Assembly: GCF_013403925.1 (NCBI RefSeq)
Contig: NZ_JABFDJ010000001.1
Span: forward strand, 744,001 to 808,000
Length of the DNA stretch: 64,000 nucleotides
Reading direction: 5' to 3'
Source: Winogradskyella wichelsiae
GTDB lineage: Bacteria; Bacteroidota; Bacteroidia; Flavobacteriales; Flavobacteriaceae
Part shown: positions 52,740 to 63,642 of the stretch, piece after piece
Layout of the letters: each line of letters starts with the position of its first letter
How positions within the stretch are numbered: the stretch's first letter is position 1
Notes under the pieces: model-generated
What the model was told of the DNA's origin: nothing
Database searches by the model: none
What the model saw: only the letters and a program-made list of their open reading frames with translations
Position numbers and translations under genes: made by a program

Positions 52740-55700
52740 ATGAAAAAAAACTACTCGCTTTTTTTAATCACTTTTTTATGTTTCAGTTTGTTTGGGTATG
52801 GGCAAATCACTGAAGGTTTTGAAACAGGAATGCCTACAAGTTACACTACTGGAAATAGAAATTTATCTTCTGGCGTTTGGACTGGAACCAATATACTAAG
52901 AGGAACGACTGTTGTTAACGCTGGGACCTATTCATGTCAAATCAAAAGTCAAACTGGCTCACAAATCACTTCACCTAACATTGCTTCAGGAGGCTTAGGA
53001 ACAATTAGTTTTTATGGAAGTGGTTCTACATCATCAAAAGTTCAAGTGAACTATCGTATAAATGGTGGAGCTTGGACTCCTGCTACCGGATCGACATTTA
53101 GTTTAACAACTACAACCCGTTTATATGTTGCCACTGTAAATAACGGAAGTGCAGATATAGAGTTTCAATTCTACAGAACTAATGGAACTGTATATATTGA
53201 TGATATATCAACAACTAACTATTCAATATCAGATGGTACGACAAGTACTAGTGGGGAGGTTACCACAATGGCTGTTGAGCCTTGTGGCTCTGAAAGTTTT
53301 GAATCTGTATCTCTTACTTCAACTTATTCTGATGGTTCATATACAGGCGACAATGGAGTTACTTGGACTTATGTTAAGTCTAGAGATCAAGATGGTGATA
53401 ACAATGGTTCTGGCATAAGTGGAAATGCTTTAATGTTAAGACGATTATCAGACGGTAGTAAAGTAACCTCTTCTAGTGTTTCTGGAGGTATTGCCAATTT
53501 TTCAGTTAAGTTGTATAAAGGATTTACAGGTGGTGGAGACAGACAAGTTGCACTCTATATAGATGGGATTTTAAAAGGAACATCAATTGCCTTTGATGAT
53601 TATGAAGAACATACTTTTACTGTAACAGGAATTAATATCTCAGGAAATGTTAGTGTAGAATTACATAATATAAAATCAAAACAAGTTATTGTAGACGATA
53701 TAGAATGGACATGCTACACCCCCTGCACACCACCAGCAGCCCCGACAGGAACTATAAATGGTGCTTCTGTTGTTTGTAATAGCGCTAATCTAGTATATAA
53801 TGTTGCAGGAGGTACTATTGGTAATTCTTACTGGCAATCTTCCACTACGGGAACCAGCACAATTAATGATGCAGCATATATTTATAATGTAAGTACTTCT
53901 GGTAATTATTACGTTAGAAATTACAATGCGGCGACTATGTGTTGGTCCATAAACGCTGTTGGTCCTTTTAACCTTGAAATAAATAATCCTATAGCTATAA
54001 CCTCACAACCAGAAAATACCTCTGCGACTACAGGTGCAAATGCCACTTTTAGTGTCGTAGCTACTAATGCTGTTTCGTACCAATGGCAAGTAAATACAGG
54101 TTCGGGATGGAATAATGTTACCGGAGGTTCGGGAGCTACTACGGATACTTACACCACAGCAGCGATATCTACACCAATGGATGGCAATCAATACCGTTCT
54201 ATCCTTACTAATAGCTGTGGAAACACGACCTCTAGTGTGGTAACGTTAAACTTAACTAATGAGGCACCCAACAACGTAAGAAATATTCAAGGTTGTTTTG
54301 AAGATACAAGTGTGACTTTAAATTGGGATGCACCAGCTTCTGGTGTAACCCCAACAGGTTATGTGGTATTTGCAAGAGATGGAGGCACAGACCCAACAGG
54401 AACAAAAACAGATGCCAACACCTATACAGCTAATACTAACTTTGCAGCGGCAACACCGATAACACCAGCCTCTTTAGGCCGTGTGGTTTATAAAGGAATA
54501 GCAACTACAGCAACCATAACGGGTTTAACTGAGGATAACAACTATTCATTTACGGTCTACGCTTATGTTAGCGAATCGTTAACAGGATGGGCTAATGGTG
54601 CCACAGCAGGAAGTACCATTACTAATGGTTTGGCTCAAGGAGATATAATCAACCTAATGGCCACACCATTGACAAATCGAGTGACCTTAAACTGGAATAA
54701 TCCACTACCTACAGCATGTTGGGATCAATTAATTATCGTAGCTAATCAAGGTGCTGTTACGTTTACACCATCGAGTAATGGTTCTGCTTATACAGGTAAT
54801 GATAATGATGTTTACACAACAACAAATCAATTGGTGTACGAAACAACGTCTAGTGTGTCAACCAAATCAATTACAGGTTTAATAAATGGTACTAATTATT
54901 GCTTTAAAATATTTATTAGACGAGGAACCACATGGACAGAAGGTGTCGAAACGTGTGCAACTCCGACTTTAACCTATTGTGATTCTTATGGAAATGGAAG
55001 TGATACTTTTTTAACACTTACCAATAATGTTCAATTTAACACTATCGACAATGGTTCCGATGATACCGATAATGCTTATTCAGATTATACAGCAATATCT
55101 ACGACGGTAACCCTTGGTCAAACTTATAATTTAGAAGTTAGAGTGAATACAGATGGTGAATACTTTACAACCACCATGGTTTGGATAGATTGGAACAACG
55201 ATGGTGATTTTTCAGATACTAATGAAGATTACGACCTAGGAGTGGCATATAACGCTGTAGATGGTTCTACTGACGCCAGCCCATTATCTATTGAAGTGCC
55301 ATCAAATGCTGTTATAGCGGCAACCAGAATGCGTGTTTCTACAAAATACTACGATACCGATTTCACAATAGATCCACCAACACCTTGCGAAACTGGCTTT
55401 GATGGTGAAGTTGAAGATTATACAATTAATATAATACAACCTGTAAACGCTGAAATAAACGTTAAAGGAAATAACATCTCTATCGCCAACGGATTTAATA
55501 CCCCTTACGGTTTAAACAATACCTTATATGCATCTACAAACGTAGGAGCTACTGGTCCTGAAAAAACCTATTTTATTGAAAACATCGGTGCAACATCCTT
55601 AAATTTAACAGGGACACCAAAAGTAGAAATTATTGGAGCACATGCTAGTGATTTTATAGTAACATTACAACCGAGCACAACTATTGGCTCCGGGTCTAGT

Positions 55701-58700
55701 TCAGAGTTTAGAATAGAATTTATCCCAACTTCGGATGGTGTGCGCACGGCACAAGTAAGTATTGAAAATTCAGATAGCGATGAAAACCCATATATATTCG
55801 ATATTAAAGGTTCAGCAGTATGCAGTACCGTATTAACCAGTGCTATTTGGCCAACGGAAGGTCCAGAAAATACAGAAATCACGATTACATCTGCTAACAA
55901 TCTAAGCAGTGCCACGGCTACCATAAATGACATAGCGATGATAACAGTCACATCATCAGCTTCAGAATTAGTGGTTATATTACCCGCAGGTGCTACTAGC
56001 GGAGATATTACGGTGTTATTTTCAACAGGTTGTTCTTCTGCAAATGCGTTTACAGTATTAAATAATGAGATCACAAGTTGTGAAACCACGTCTGCATCGA
56101 CACCTCCAACCGGCTTATTTATAAGCCAAATATCTGATGCGACCACGGGAAGTTCGTCGTTAATTGAAATATTTAACGGAACTGCTTCGACAGTTAACTT
56201 AAATAATTATAGCATTAGAGTTTTTAATAATGGAAACGGATCACCATCTTCTACGCTAAATTTAACAGGAACAATAGCTTCTGGAGCCATACACGTTATT
56301 AGTATTGGCACATCGTCTTGCGATTTTTCTGCAGCAGGTTTAGACGGAAGTTTACCTCACCAAGCATTTGATACTGCTAGTGGAATTAACTTCGATAATG
56401 ATAGTTCAGATTTAATAGAACTTTACAACATTACGACGTCGACCTCAATAGACGTTTTTGGAGTTTTTGGCAGCGACAATTGGGCTAATGGTTTAGGCGC
56501 AGGTGATAACGGTATAAATTTTAGCAGGTTAAATACAGCGAGTATATTACCATCAACAGTTTTTGACCTTGCCGATTGGCAGGTTACAGATTGGACCACC
56601 TGTGAGGACGCAAATTATAGTAACTTTGGCACTTATGATTTTGCTTTGGCTACGCCGCCTACAGTATCAGTTCTAGCTCCACCTGTCTTTAATTGTACGA
56701 ACCCAATTCAGATATCAATAACAGCAACTGAGGGAGTAACATCTGGCTTGGAGTTAACTTACCAATGGTTTTATTTAGAACCAGAAACTTCAACGTTTAT
56801 CTCCATACCAAATAACGCTTATTTCAACAATGTAACGACATCAACATTAGACCTTATAAATCCATTATTATTTATAGATTATCAATTCTATTGTCAAATT
56901 AGAGAAGACGTAGCAACCTGTCAAAAAACGAGTAATGCTGTAAAATTAGAAATAGCTACTGCAGTTTGGGACGGTACAGCATGGTCTACACCTCCTGGTT
57001 TAGATAGTTTCGTAATAATTGACAGCAATTACGATACAGCCATAGGCAGCACACAGACAAGTTTTGAAGCGTGTAGCTGTACAATTACAACAAACTCCGA
57101 GTTAATCATCAATGACAATACGTATGTGGTTGTAGAAAACGATCTTGTTGTAGATGGTAAATTAACAATTAATCCTTATGGTTCTTTTGTGCAGATTAAT
57201 AACACAGGAACAACGTCGGGTAATGTCTTATCCGATAGAACTAAAATAAAAGTCATAAAAAAGACGCCAATATTAGAAACGCACTATGAATATGTCTATT
57301 GGAGCGTACCTGTTTCTGGTGAACAAATCAGTAATGGATTAGCGGAAGCTAACGCAAATAGAATCTATTCATACAGTGGCCAAAACTATCTAGATGCGAC
57401 AAAAGAAACAGGAAATAATAATGCAACAGTTCCAGGACAAGATGATGTTGATGACAATGGTGATGATTGGATATTAACAAATAGCACAACTATAATGCAA
57501 TCAGGAGTTGGCTATGCTGCGACACAAAATAGTTTTACCGTTTTTCCTACACAAATCGATTATATCTTTGAAGGCCCTTTTAACAATGGCATCTACAATG
57601 TTCCTATTTACAGAAATGACTCAGAATTAAATGATAATAACTGGAACCTCATTGGTAACCCATACCCTTCAGCTATTGATGCAGACCTTTTCTTAGCGGC
57701 CAATGCTAGTATTGACCAAACTGTTGATGCGCCTATTAACGGAGCGCTATACTTTTGGTCGCATGAGACCGCTGCGACTGATTCTACTAATGGTAATGAA
57801 AACTTAAATTACGCACAAAGTGATTATGCCATTATCAACGGATCGGGTGAAACCATGGGTGGAGACGGTATAACTCCAAACAGATTTATTCCGTCTGGTC
57901 AGGCATTCTTTATTTCAATGGGCAATGAAGCAACCGCTACAACAGTAAGTGGCAATATTAAAACAGCAGACGTAGTGTTTAATAACAATATGAGAGTCAC
58001 AGAAGATAATAATCAATTTTTTAGATCAGCAACCACCGATGAGACTAACAAATTATGGTTAAACTTAAATACAGACAACGGAGCATTTAATCAAATTTTA
58101 GTAGCCTATGTTAACGGTGCGACTGATGTAGATGATGGGATGTATTATGATGCAAAAAGAAATTTATCTACAGAAGTAAACGCAGTTATATATTCATTAC
58201 TTGAAAATACGGATAGTAAACAATTTGCCATTCAAGGTAAAAATCCGAATAACCTAAACTTAGAAGAAGTAATTCACCTTGGTTTTTATACAAACATTAT
58301 AGAACCTACAATTTATAGGATTTCAATACACCAACTAAAAGGTGCCTTTATGATGGAAAATGCCGTTTACGTTAATGACAAATTATTAAATACAACGCAC
58401 AACCTTAAAAATTCAGATTACACATTTACTTCTGAAACTGGTGAGTTTAACAACCGCTTCCAAATTGTATTTAACCCTTTAACACTTTCAATAAAAGATA
58501 ATGTCATCGATACCAACACCATAACCATCACAGAGCTACAAAATGGCATGGTTGAGTTTAGAGTTAAAAACACACATACCATAAAACAAGTGGCCATTAT
58601 AGATCTTACAGGACGACGAATCTATAACCTAAAAGGAAACAGTGCTACGGAAGTATATAATTTATCAAAATTAAGCCAAGCAGCATACATCGCTAAGATC

Positions 58701-58751
58701 ACGTTATCTAACGGACAAGTACTTAACAAAAAAGCAATAAAACAACGCTAA
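52740..58751 (+). CDS. Giant T9SS-secreted multidomain protein (Ig/FN3, GEVED, anchor-D, IPT-like, lamin-tail)
   Basis: A 2,003-residue protein; the ATG at 52740 gives a good signal peptide (LFLITFLCFSLFGYG). In order: two carbohydrate-binding-like beta modules (ITEGFETGMP; ESFESVSLTS), an Ig-like domain, an FN3-like domain (APNNVRNIQGC), a GEVED domain (VWIDWNNDGDFSDTNEDYDL), a choice-of-anchor D domain (IENSDSDENPYIFDIKGSA), an IPT-like domain and a lamin-tail domain (LFISQISDATTGSSSLIEIF). The C-terminal region ends in a T9SS type A sorting domain (LSKLSQAAYIAKITLSNGQV). No enzyme domain is seen, so an adhesin or surface-layer role is most likely. Its C-terminal half is shared with the next gene. 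Confidence 0.88.
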   Translation: MKKNYSLFLITFLCFSLFGYGQITEGFETGMPTSYTTGNRNLSSGVWTGTNILRGTTVVNAGTYSCQIKSQTGSQITSPNIASGGLGTISFYGSGSTSSKVQVNYRINGGAWTPATGSTFSLTTTTRLYVATVNNGSADIEFQFYRTNGTVYIDDISTTNYSISDGTTSTSGEVTTMAVEPCGSESFESVSLTSTYSDGSYTGDNGVTWTYVKSRDQDGDNNGSGISGNALMLRRLSDGSKVTSSSVSGGIANFSVKLYKGFTGGGDRQVALYIDGILKGTSIAFDDYEEHTFTVTGINISGNVSVELHNIKSKQVIVDDIEWTCYTPCTPPAAPTGTINGASVVCNSANLVYNVAGGTIGNSYWQSSTTGTSTINDAAYIYNVSTSGNYYVRNYNAATMCWSINAVGPFNLEINNPIAITSQPENTSATTGANATFSVVATNAVSYQWQVNTGSGWNNVTGGSGATTDTYTTAAISTPMDGNQYRSILTNSCGNTTSSVVTLNLTNEAPNNVRNIQGCFEDTSVTLNWDAPASGVTPTGYVVFARDGGTDPTGTKTDANTYTANTNFAAATPITPASLGRVVYKGIATTATITGLTEDNNYSFTVYAYVSESLTGWANGATAGSTITNGLAQGDIINLMATPLTNRVTLNWNNPLPTACWDQLIIVANQGAVTFTPSSNGSAYTGNDNDVYTTTNQLVYETTSSVSTKSITGLINGTNYCFKIFIRRGTTWTEGVETCATPTLTYCDSYGNGSDTFLTLTNNVQFNTIDNGSDDTDNAYSDYTAISTTVTLGQTYNLEVRVNTDGEYFTTTMVWIDWNNDGDFSDTNEDYDLGVAYNAVDGSTDASPLSIEVPSNAVIAATRMRVSTKYYDTDFTIDPPTPCETGFDGEVEDYTINIIQPVNAEINVKGNNISIANGFNTPYGLNNTLYASTNVGATGPEKTYFIENIGATSLNLTGTPKVEIIGAHASDFIVTLQPSTTIGSGSSSEFRIEFIPTSDGVRTAQVSIENSDSDENPYIFDIKGSAVCSTVLTSAIWPTEGPENTEITITSANNLSSATATINDIAMITVTSSASELVVILPAGATSGDITVLFSTGCSSANAFTVLNNEITSCETTSASTPPTGLFISQISDATTGSSSLIEIFNGTASTVNLNNYSIRVFNNGNGSPSSTLNLTGTIASGAIHVISIGTSSCDFSAAGLDGSLPHQAFDTASGINFDNDSSDLIELYNITTSTSIDVFGVFGSDNWANGLGAGDNGINFSRLNTASILPSTVFDLADWQVTDWTTCEDANYSNFGTYDFALATPPTVSVLAPPVFNCTNPIQISITATEGVTSGLELTYQWFYLEPETSTFISIPNNAYFNNVTTSTLDLINPLLFIDYQFYCQIREDVATCQKTSNAVKLEIATAVWDGTAWSTPPGLDSFVIIDSNYDTAIGSTQTSFEACSCTITTNSELIINDNTYVVVENDLVVDGKLTINPYGSFVQINNTGTTSGNVLSDRTKIKVIKKTPILETHYEYVYWSVPVSGEQISNGLAEANANRIYSYSGQNYLDATKETGNNNATVPGQDDVDDNGDDWILTNSTTIMQSGVGYAATQNSFTVFPTQIDYIFEGPFNNGIYNVPIYRNDSELNDNNWNLIGNPYPSAIDADLFLAANASIDQTVDAPINGALYFWSHETAATDSTNGNENLNYAQSDYAIINGSGETMGGDGITPNRFIPSGQAFFISMGNEATATTVSGNIKTADVVFNNNMRVTEDNNQFFRSATTDETNKLWLNLNTDNGAFNQILVAYVNGATDVDDGMYYDAKRNLSTEVNAVIYSLLENTDSKQFAIQGKNPNNLNLEEVIHLGFYTNIIEPTIYRISIHQLKGAFMMENAVYVNDKLLNTTHNLKNSDYTFTSETGEFNNRFQIVFNPLTLSIKDNVIDTNTITITELQNGMVEFRVKNTHTIKQVAIIDLTGRRIYNLKGNSATEVYNLSKLSQAAYIAKITLSNGQVLNKKAIKQR

Positions 58752-58770
58752 CCAACCATGGTTTAAGACT

Positions 58771-58803
58771 GAAAGAGCCGCATTTATATGAGGCGCTTTC
58801 TAC
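58771..58803 (+). terminator. Weak hairpin after the T9SS gene
   Basis: GAAAGAGCCGCAT and ATGAGGCGCTTTC pair with two mismatches around TTAT; there is no clear T-run, so termination is uncertain. Confidence 0.35.
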
Positions 58804-59104
58804 TGACAGTCCTTTTAATAATATTCAAACTTATTTTATAAAGACTTAGAGGTGCTATCAAACAGATAATTCCTAGCGTTTTTTTCGACTCCTACAAATA
58901 ACTAGGAAAAAGACATAAAAATCTTACAAAAAAGTAAGAAAACACAACAAAAAACACTTAAAATGCTATTTTCTTCGCTAAAAAGCGTGTTTTTTAGCCT
59001 GTTTTCTTAAATTCTTGAAGTTTTTATTAAATAAATTTATACCTTACAAGTGCTTGACTTACAATCCCCAAAGTTTGTCTTACATAACTTAACCGACTTC
59101 AATT
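58804..59104. other. Gap before the second large T9SS gene
   Basis: About 300 bases without a gene. GCTAAAAA...TTTTTTAGC (58977-58998) forms an A+T hairpin. TATACCTTAC lies at about 59037-59046 and may be part of a promoter, matching TATCTTAC before the 52740 gene; neither is a consensus box. Confidence 0.4.
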
Positions 59105-62100
59105 ATGTTTACATCTTACAAACACTCCATCCTATTGGCCTTATTTTTGTGCTTTCCCTTATCGAGCTACACACAGGCAACACTTCCATTATCAAGAACC
59201 ATATGGGACACCCCACCAACAGGCTGGACAGACTCATCATCAGATACTTATACATCAATTTTTGCTTGTTCAACTTCAAATAGTACTAAATTCAATTCAG
59301 ATGGACAAAATAAAATAGTTTATTTTAATACTACACCCGATGAATTGACATTTGTTACTAAAACGACAAATATACTATCGACATCATCGCTGCTGGTAGA
59401 GGAATCAACAGATGGCATCAGCTATACTGAGGTCGTAGAATTAACATCGAACCTTATTAACCTATCAATGGGTTGTGAATTTAAAGGCCCATATCTCTTA
59501 AATTCGAATACGCGCTATGTAAAATGGACCTATACAAAACCATCAATAGGAGGGGAAAATATGGCCATAGATGATGTAGAAATAACAGCTAGTGCCGTAA
59601 GTCCTTGCACAATAGTATCGCTAGGGTTAACAGATATTTATTGCGATGATAACCTAACAATATACCCGCTTTTAGATGACAATATCACCTTTAAATTAAA
59701 CCCAACAGGAACCAACTTAGGAACAACTTATAATGTATCGGTTGATGGGATAAACTCTGTAACACCTACTTCAGGTATTTACGGCGTTGAAACAGACTTT
59801 ACACTACAAGCAGGATCTGCATTTAATGGAGATGTTATAGTAACAATAACAGATATCAGTGGTAATTGCACACAAAACGTTGTACTAACAAATCCCGGAC
59901 CTTGTTCTGGAATAATCCCAACACCAACCATAACAGTTTCTCAAAATACATTGAGCAACCTAGATTACACATATGGCTCAGGCCCATCAGCAGAACAATC
60001 TTTTGATATAGAAGGATTATTACTGATTGCAGGCATAAGAGTTAATGCCCCTACTAATTTTTTAATTTCATTAACTAGTGGAGGTCCTTATACATCGACA
60101 TTAGATATCCCTATTCTTCCAATAAATTTAGCAAATGGCACAAATACAATATATGTTGTTTTAGAGGACGGATTAGAAATTAACACCTATAGTGGCACAA
60201 TTACCACAACCTATTTAACTTCGGGGTTAACAACAACACCTTCGGTCAGTGTTAGCGGTGAAGTAACTACTGGCTCATCTAACCCTGAAATAGACATAGA
60301 GCGCAACACAGGAACCTCTATACCAACTGGATCAACTGCAAATACCACTTACAATACTGTCTTTTTAACCACAACTATAGGATCTTCTTCAGCCGCAAAA
60401 GATTTTTATGTAAGTAATGAAGGTACAGCAGACTTGAGCTTAACATCAATTACGTCCTCTAATTCAGAATTTACAATAACACTAAACCCTGCAGCAACTA
60501 CCATTACAGCCGGAACAGAAGAAATCTTTCAAATAACATATACACCTACAGCAACTGGCCTAAGCACTTCTACTATCAACATAGTAAGTAATGATGCCGA
60601 TGAAAACCCATACACATTTGAGGTAAGTGGAATCGGAGAGTGCGTTTCTGGATCTATAGATCTACTCCCTAATACAGGACCCGTCGGTACAACGGTTAAT
60701 GTAACATCTACTACAGCTAATTTCGGATTATCAACAACAGCGAGTATTGGTGGAATTAGTGCTAACGTAAACGTAATATCAGCTTTAGAAATAGAAGTTA
60801 CAATACCAACAGGAGCGCTTACTGGAAGTATAGAAATCTATGATGATTTAGGCTGTTTAAGTTATGAAGTTTTCACCGTAGTGAATAATTTAATAGCAGA
60901 TTGTGACGGAAACTCCACAACAATGCCTGTCAACCTTTTCATAAGTGAAATTACAGATGCAGGATCAGGATCTCATTCCTATATTGAAATTTATAATGGC
61001 ACCGGAACAAGTGTTAACCTCAACGATTACGAGATAAGAATACATAACAACGGAGCAACATCGGCAACAGCCACAATTGAACTATCAGGAAGTTTAGCAA
61101 ATGATAATGCATATCTTCTCGCTATAGGTGGTGAGAACGCAGAAGATCCTGAAGGTGGTTTTACAGCAGATCAATTTAGCAACACAGGTGGGGTTAATGA
61201 TAATGATAACATAAGACTATATTTTGACAATGGAACTACAGAAACATGGTTAGACCTATGGGGAGAAACATCAGGAGACCCTTTTACCATTACATCTAAA
61301 GATTACACTTATAGCAGAAAAAATTCAGGTATAACTGCACCTAGTACAATTTGGAATCCTGCAGATTGGGAAACTATAACCCCTGTAGATTATAGTGATA
61401 TTAGTAATTTCGATTTCTCTACAGGCGAAGCACCAACAATAACCCTGCAACCATTAGACACCGGTACATCTTGCAGCTTGTCTGCTAGCTTCACTATAGC
61501 AGGTACAGAAAGCTATAATGAAACAGATGATACAAAAAATTTAACCTACCAATGGTACTACAATGCCCCTGGAGCCGCTACATGGACGGAAATAGTCCCA
61601 AGCGACACCAATTATACAGGGCAGCAATCAGCAAACCTCATAACTAACAATAACTACGCCCTAAAAGGATACCAATACTACTGTCAATTACGAGAAGATA
61701 GCGCAACCTGTTATACAGCTTCTAATGCAGCCAAGTTAGAGGTGTTAACATCTGAATGGAACGGAACAAATTGGTCTACAGCACCAACAATTGACCGTGT
61801 TGTAATCCTTAATGAAAACTACAATACCACTACAGAAGTGAGTTTCAGCGCATGCAGACTAATTATTAATGCAGGTAAAACGCTAACAATAACAGATAGT
61901 AAATACGCTGAAGTCTATTACGACGTTACCAACAACGGAACATTCAACATAGAAAACAATGGATCATTGGTACAAATAGATGATAATACCACCAATACTG
62001 GAAACCTCAGCATGGAGCGCACCACATCGATACGCAAGCTAGATTATGTCTATTGGTCAACTCCAATACAAGGGTTTAACATTAATGACGTATCACCGGC

Positions 62101-63403
62101 ATCACCTACCAATAAAATTTACAAATGGCACCCTACAGTAACAAATACAAATGGAAGTGAAGGCAATTGGCAATCGGCAACAGGAGAAACAATGACCCCT
62201 GGCGTAGGGTATATCATTAGAGGCCCAGAGGCTTTTGGAACAACACTTACAGATTACACAGCTACTTTTAATAATGGAGTACCTTTCAACGGAACATATA
62301 CAGTACCTGTCTCTAGAGGATCAAACCCTATCACCTTCGACATTATAGATGACAACTGGAACTTATTAGGTAATCCCTACCCCTCTGCAATAAGCGCAGA
62401 CGCATTGCTTTCTACAAACACAAATTTAAAAGGATACATCAACATATGGACACATGGTACATTACCAAACAACGCCACTTCAGAACCTTACTATGACTAT
62501 TTTTCAACAAACTATAATGAAGAAGACTATTTAACATATAACAGTACCGGACCCAATACCGGACCCAATACTTTTGATGGAACTATAGCTGCTGCACAAG
62601 GATTTATGGTAAATATGGTTGATGGATCTGCAACAACTGATAATGTGGTTTTTAATAATACCATGCGAAACACAGCACTGAGCAACTCTGGTTTTTACAG
62701 AACAGCAAATGTTGAAAAACACAGAATATGGTTAGATTTAGTACCCGAAGGAGAGTCTTCTAAACGTATCCTTATTGGTTATATTGAAAATGCCACCGAT
62801 GAAGCAGACCGAATGTACGATGCAATTGCAGAATTAAGTAGCGTAAATAACTTCTACTCCATTATAGATAACCAGCCTTACAAAATTCAAGGGTTACAAT
62901 TACCTTTTAATGCAACAGATGTAATTCCTTTAGGTATAAAAGCGACAAACACTTCTAATTACACGCTTGGTATACATACAGTAGATGGTTTATTTGAAAC
63001 TGAAAGCCAAACCGTGTATTTAAAAGATAATACCTTAGGCATTACACACAATCTAGGCCTACAACCTTATATGTTCACTCTAGAAGAAGGAACTTTTAAC
63101 GAGCGTTTCGAGATCGTATTCAGACAAGAAGACGTCTTATCCACTGATGATAATGTCATCGATGCCAACACCATAACCATTACAGAGCTACATAATGGCA
63201 TGGTTGAGTTTAGAATAGGAAATACACACACAATTAAACAGATTGCCATTATAGATATTACAGGAAGAGTAATCTACAATCTAAAAGGCAACACTTCTGC
63301 CGAGGTTTACGATTTATCTAAACTGAGTAAAGCGGCATACATCGCTAAAATAACTTTATCTAACGGACAGATTATTAGTAAAAAAGCAATTAAACAACAC
63401 TAA
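59105..63403 (+). CDS. Large T9SS-secreted protein, C-terminal-half paralogue of the preceding gene
   Basis: A 1,432-residue exported protein (signal SILLALFLCFPLSSYTQ). Its N-terminal 400 residues differ from the upstream protein (TWKFNSDG-like beta domains; a BACON/DUF-like module with STITTTYLTSGLTTTPSVS is not certain). From about residue 400 it follows the same order: choice-of-anchor D (IVSNDADENPYTFEVSGI), IPT-like, lamin-tail domain (LFISEITDAGSGSHSYIEIY), a PKD-free linker, then the T9SS sorting domain ending SKKAIKQH. The last 85 residues match the upstream gene closely. Adhesin or scaffold function is likely; no catalytic motifs. The start is the ATG at 59105. Confidence 0.87.
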   Translation: MFTSYKHSILLALFLCFPLSSYTQATLPLSRTIWDTPPTGWTDSSSDTYTSIFACSTSNSTKFNSDGQNKIVYFNTTPDELTFVTKTTNILSTSSLLVEESTDGISYTEVVELTSNLINLSMGCEFKGPYLLNSNTRYVKWTYTKPSIGGENMAIDDVEITASAVSPCTIVSLGLTDIYCDDNLTIYPLLDDNITFKLNPTGTNLGTTYNVSVDGINSVTPTSGIYGVETDFTLQAGSAFNGDVIVTITDISGNCTQNVVLTNPGPCSGIIPTPTITVSQNTLSNLDYTYGSGPSAEQSFDIEGLLLIAGIRVNAPTNFLISLTSGGPYTSTLDIPILPINLANGTNTIYVVLEDGLEINTYSGTITTTYLTSGLTTTPSVSVSGEVTTGSSNPEIDIERNTGTSIPTGSTANTTYNTVFLTTTIGSSSAAKDFYVSNEGTADLSLTSITSSNSEFTITLNPAATTITAGTEEIFQITYTPTATGLSTSTINIVSNDADENPYTFEVSGIGECVSGSIDLLPNTGPVGTTVNVTSTTANFGLSTTASIGGISANVNVISALEIEVTIPTGALTGSIEIYDDLGCLSYEVFTVVNNLIADCDGNSTTMPVNLFISEITDAGSGSHSYIEIYNGTGTSVNLNDYEIRIHNNGATSATATIELSGSLANDNAYLLAIGGENAEDPEGGFTADQFSNTGGVNDNDNIRLYFDNGTTETWLDLWGETSGDPFTITSKDYTYSRKNSGITAPSTIWNPADWETITPVDYSDISNFDFSTGEAPTITLQPLDTGTSCSLSASFTIAGTESYNETDDTKNLTYQWYYNAPGAATWTEIVPSDTNYTGQQSANLITNNNYALKGYQYYCQLREDSATCYTASNAAKLEVLTSEWNGTNWSTAPTIDRVVILNENYNTTTEVSFSACRLIINAGKTLTITDSKYAEVYYDVTNNGTFNIENNGSLVQIDDNTTNTGNLSMERTTSIRKLDYVYWSTPIQGFNINDVSPASPTNKIYKWHPTVTNTNGSEGNWQSATGETMTPGVGYIIRGPEAFGTTLTDYTATFNNGVPFNGTYTVPVSRGSNPITFDIIDDNWNLLGNPYPSAISADALLSTNTNLKGYINIWTHGTLPNNATSEPYYDYFSTNYNEEDYLTYNSTGPNTGPNTFDGTIAAAQGFMVNMVDGSATTDNVVFNNTMRNTALSNSGFYRTANVEKHRIWLDLVPEGESSKRILIGYIENATDEADRMYDAIAELSSVNNFYSIIDNQPYKIQGLQLPFNATDVIPLGIKATNTSNYTLGIHTVDGLFETESQTVYLKDNTLGITHNLGLQPYMFTLEEGTFNERFEIVFRQEDVLSTDDNVIDANTITITELHNGMVEFRIGNTHTIKQIAIIDITGRVIYNLKGNTSAEVYDLSKLSKAAYIAKITLSNGQIISKKAIKQH

Positions 63404-63430
63404 CTTACCAACCTTCGTTTAAAACTTAAG

Positions 63431-63459
63431 AAAAGCCTCTTTTTACAGAGGTTTTTTTC
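63431..63459 (+). terminator. Terminator after the second T9SS gene
   Basis: AAAAGCCTC and GAGGTTTTT pair with a G-T wobble around TTTTTACA, followed by a T-run. Confidence 0.75.
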
Positions 63460-63642
63460 TATAGATAACTACAATACTTATAAAACTATTTTACTACAAA
63501 TTTAATTAGAGATTCACCGAAGATACTTAATGGATACTCCCTACATACCGTATAGGTAATCCATAGCTAGTTTATGCTAATGACACGCAGGCCGAAAGGG
63601 TAAATACAAGTATTTTTCTAGCAAAAAAAAGAGTTTTTTAAC

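Noticed and set aside
53182-53418. 78-codon plus-strand frame inside the T9SS gene
   Set aside because: Repetitive leucine/methionine-rich shadow frame with no independent start context.
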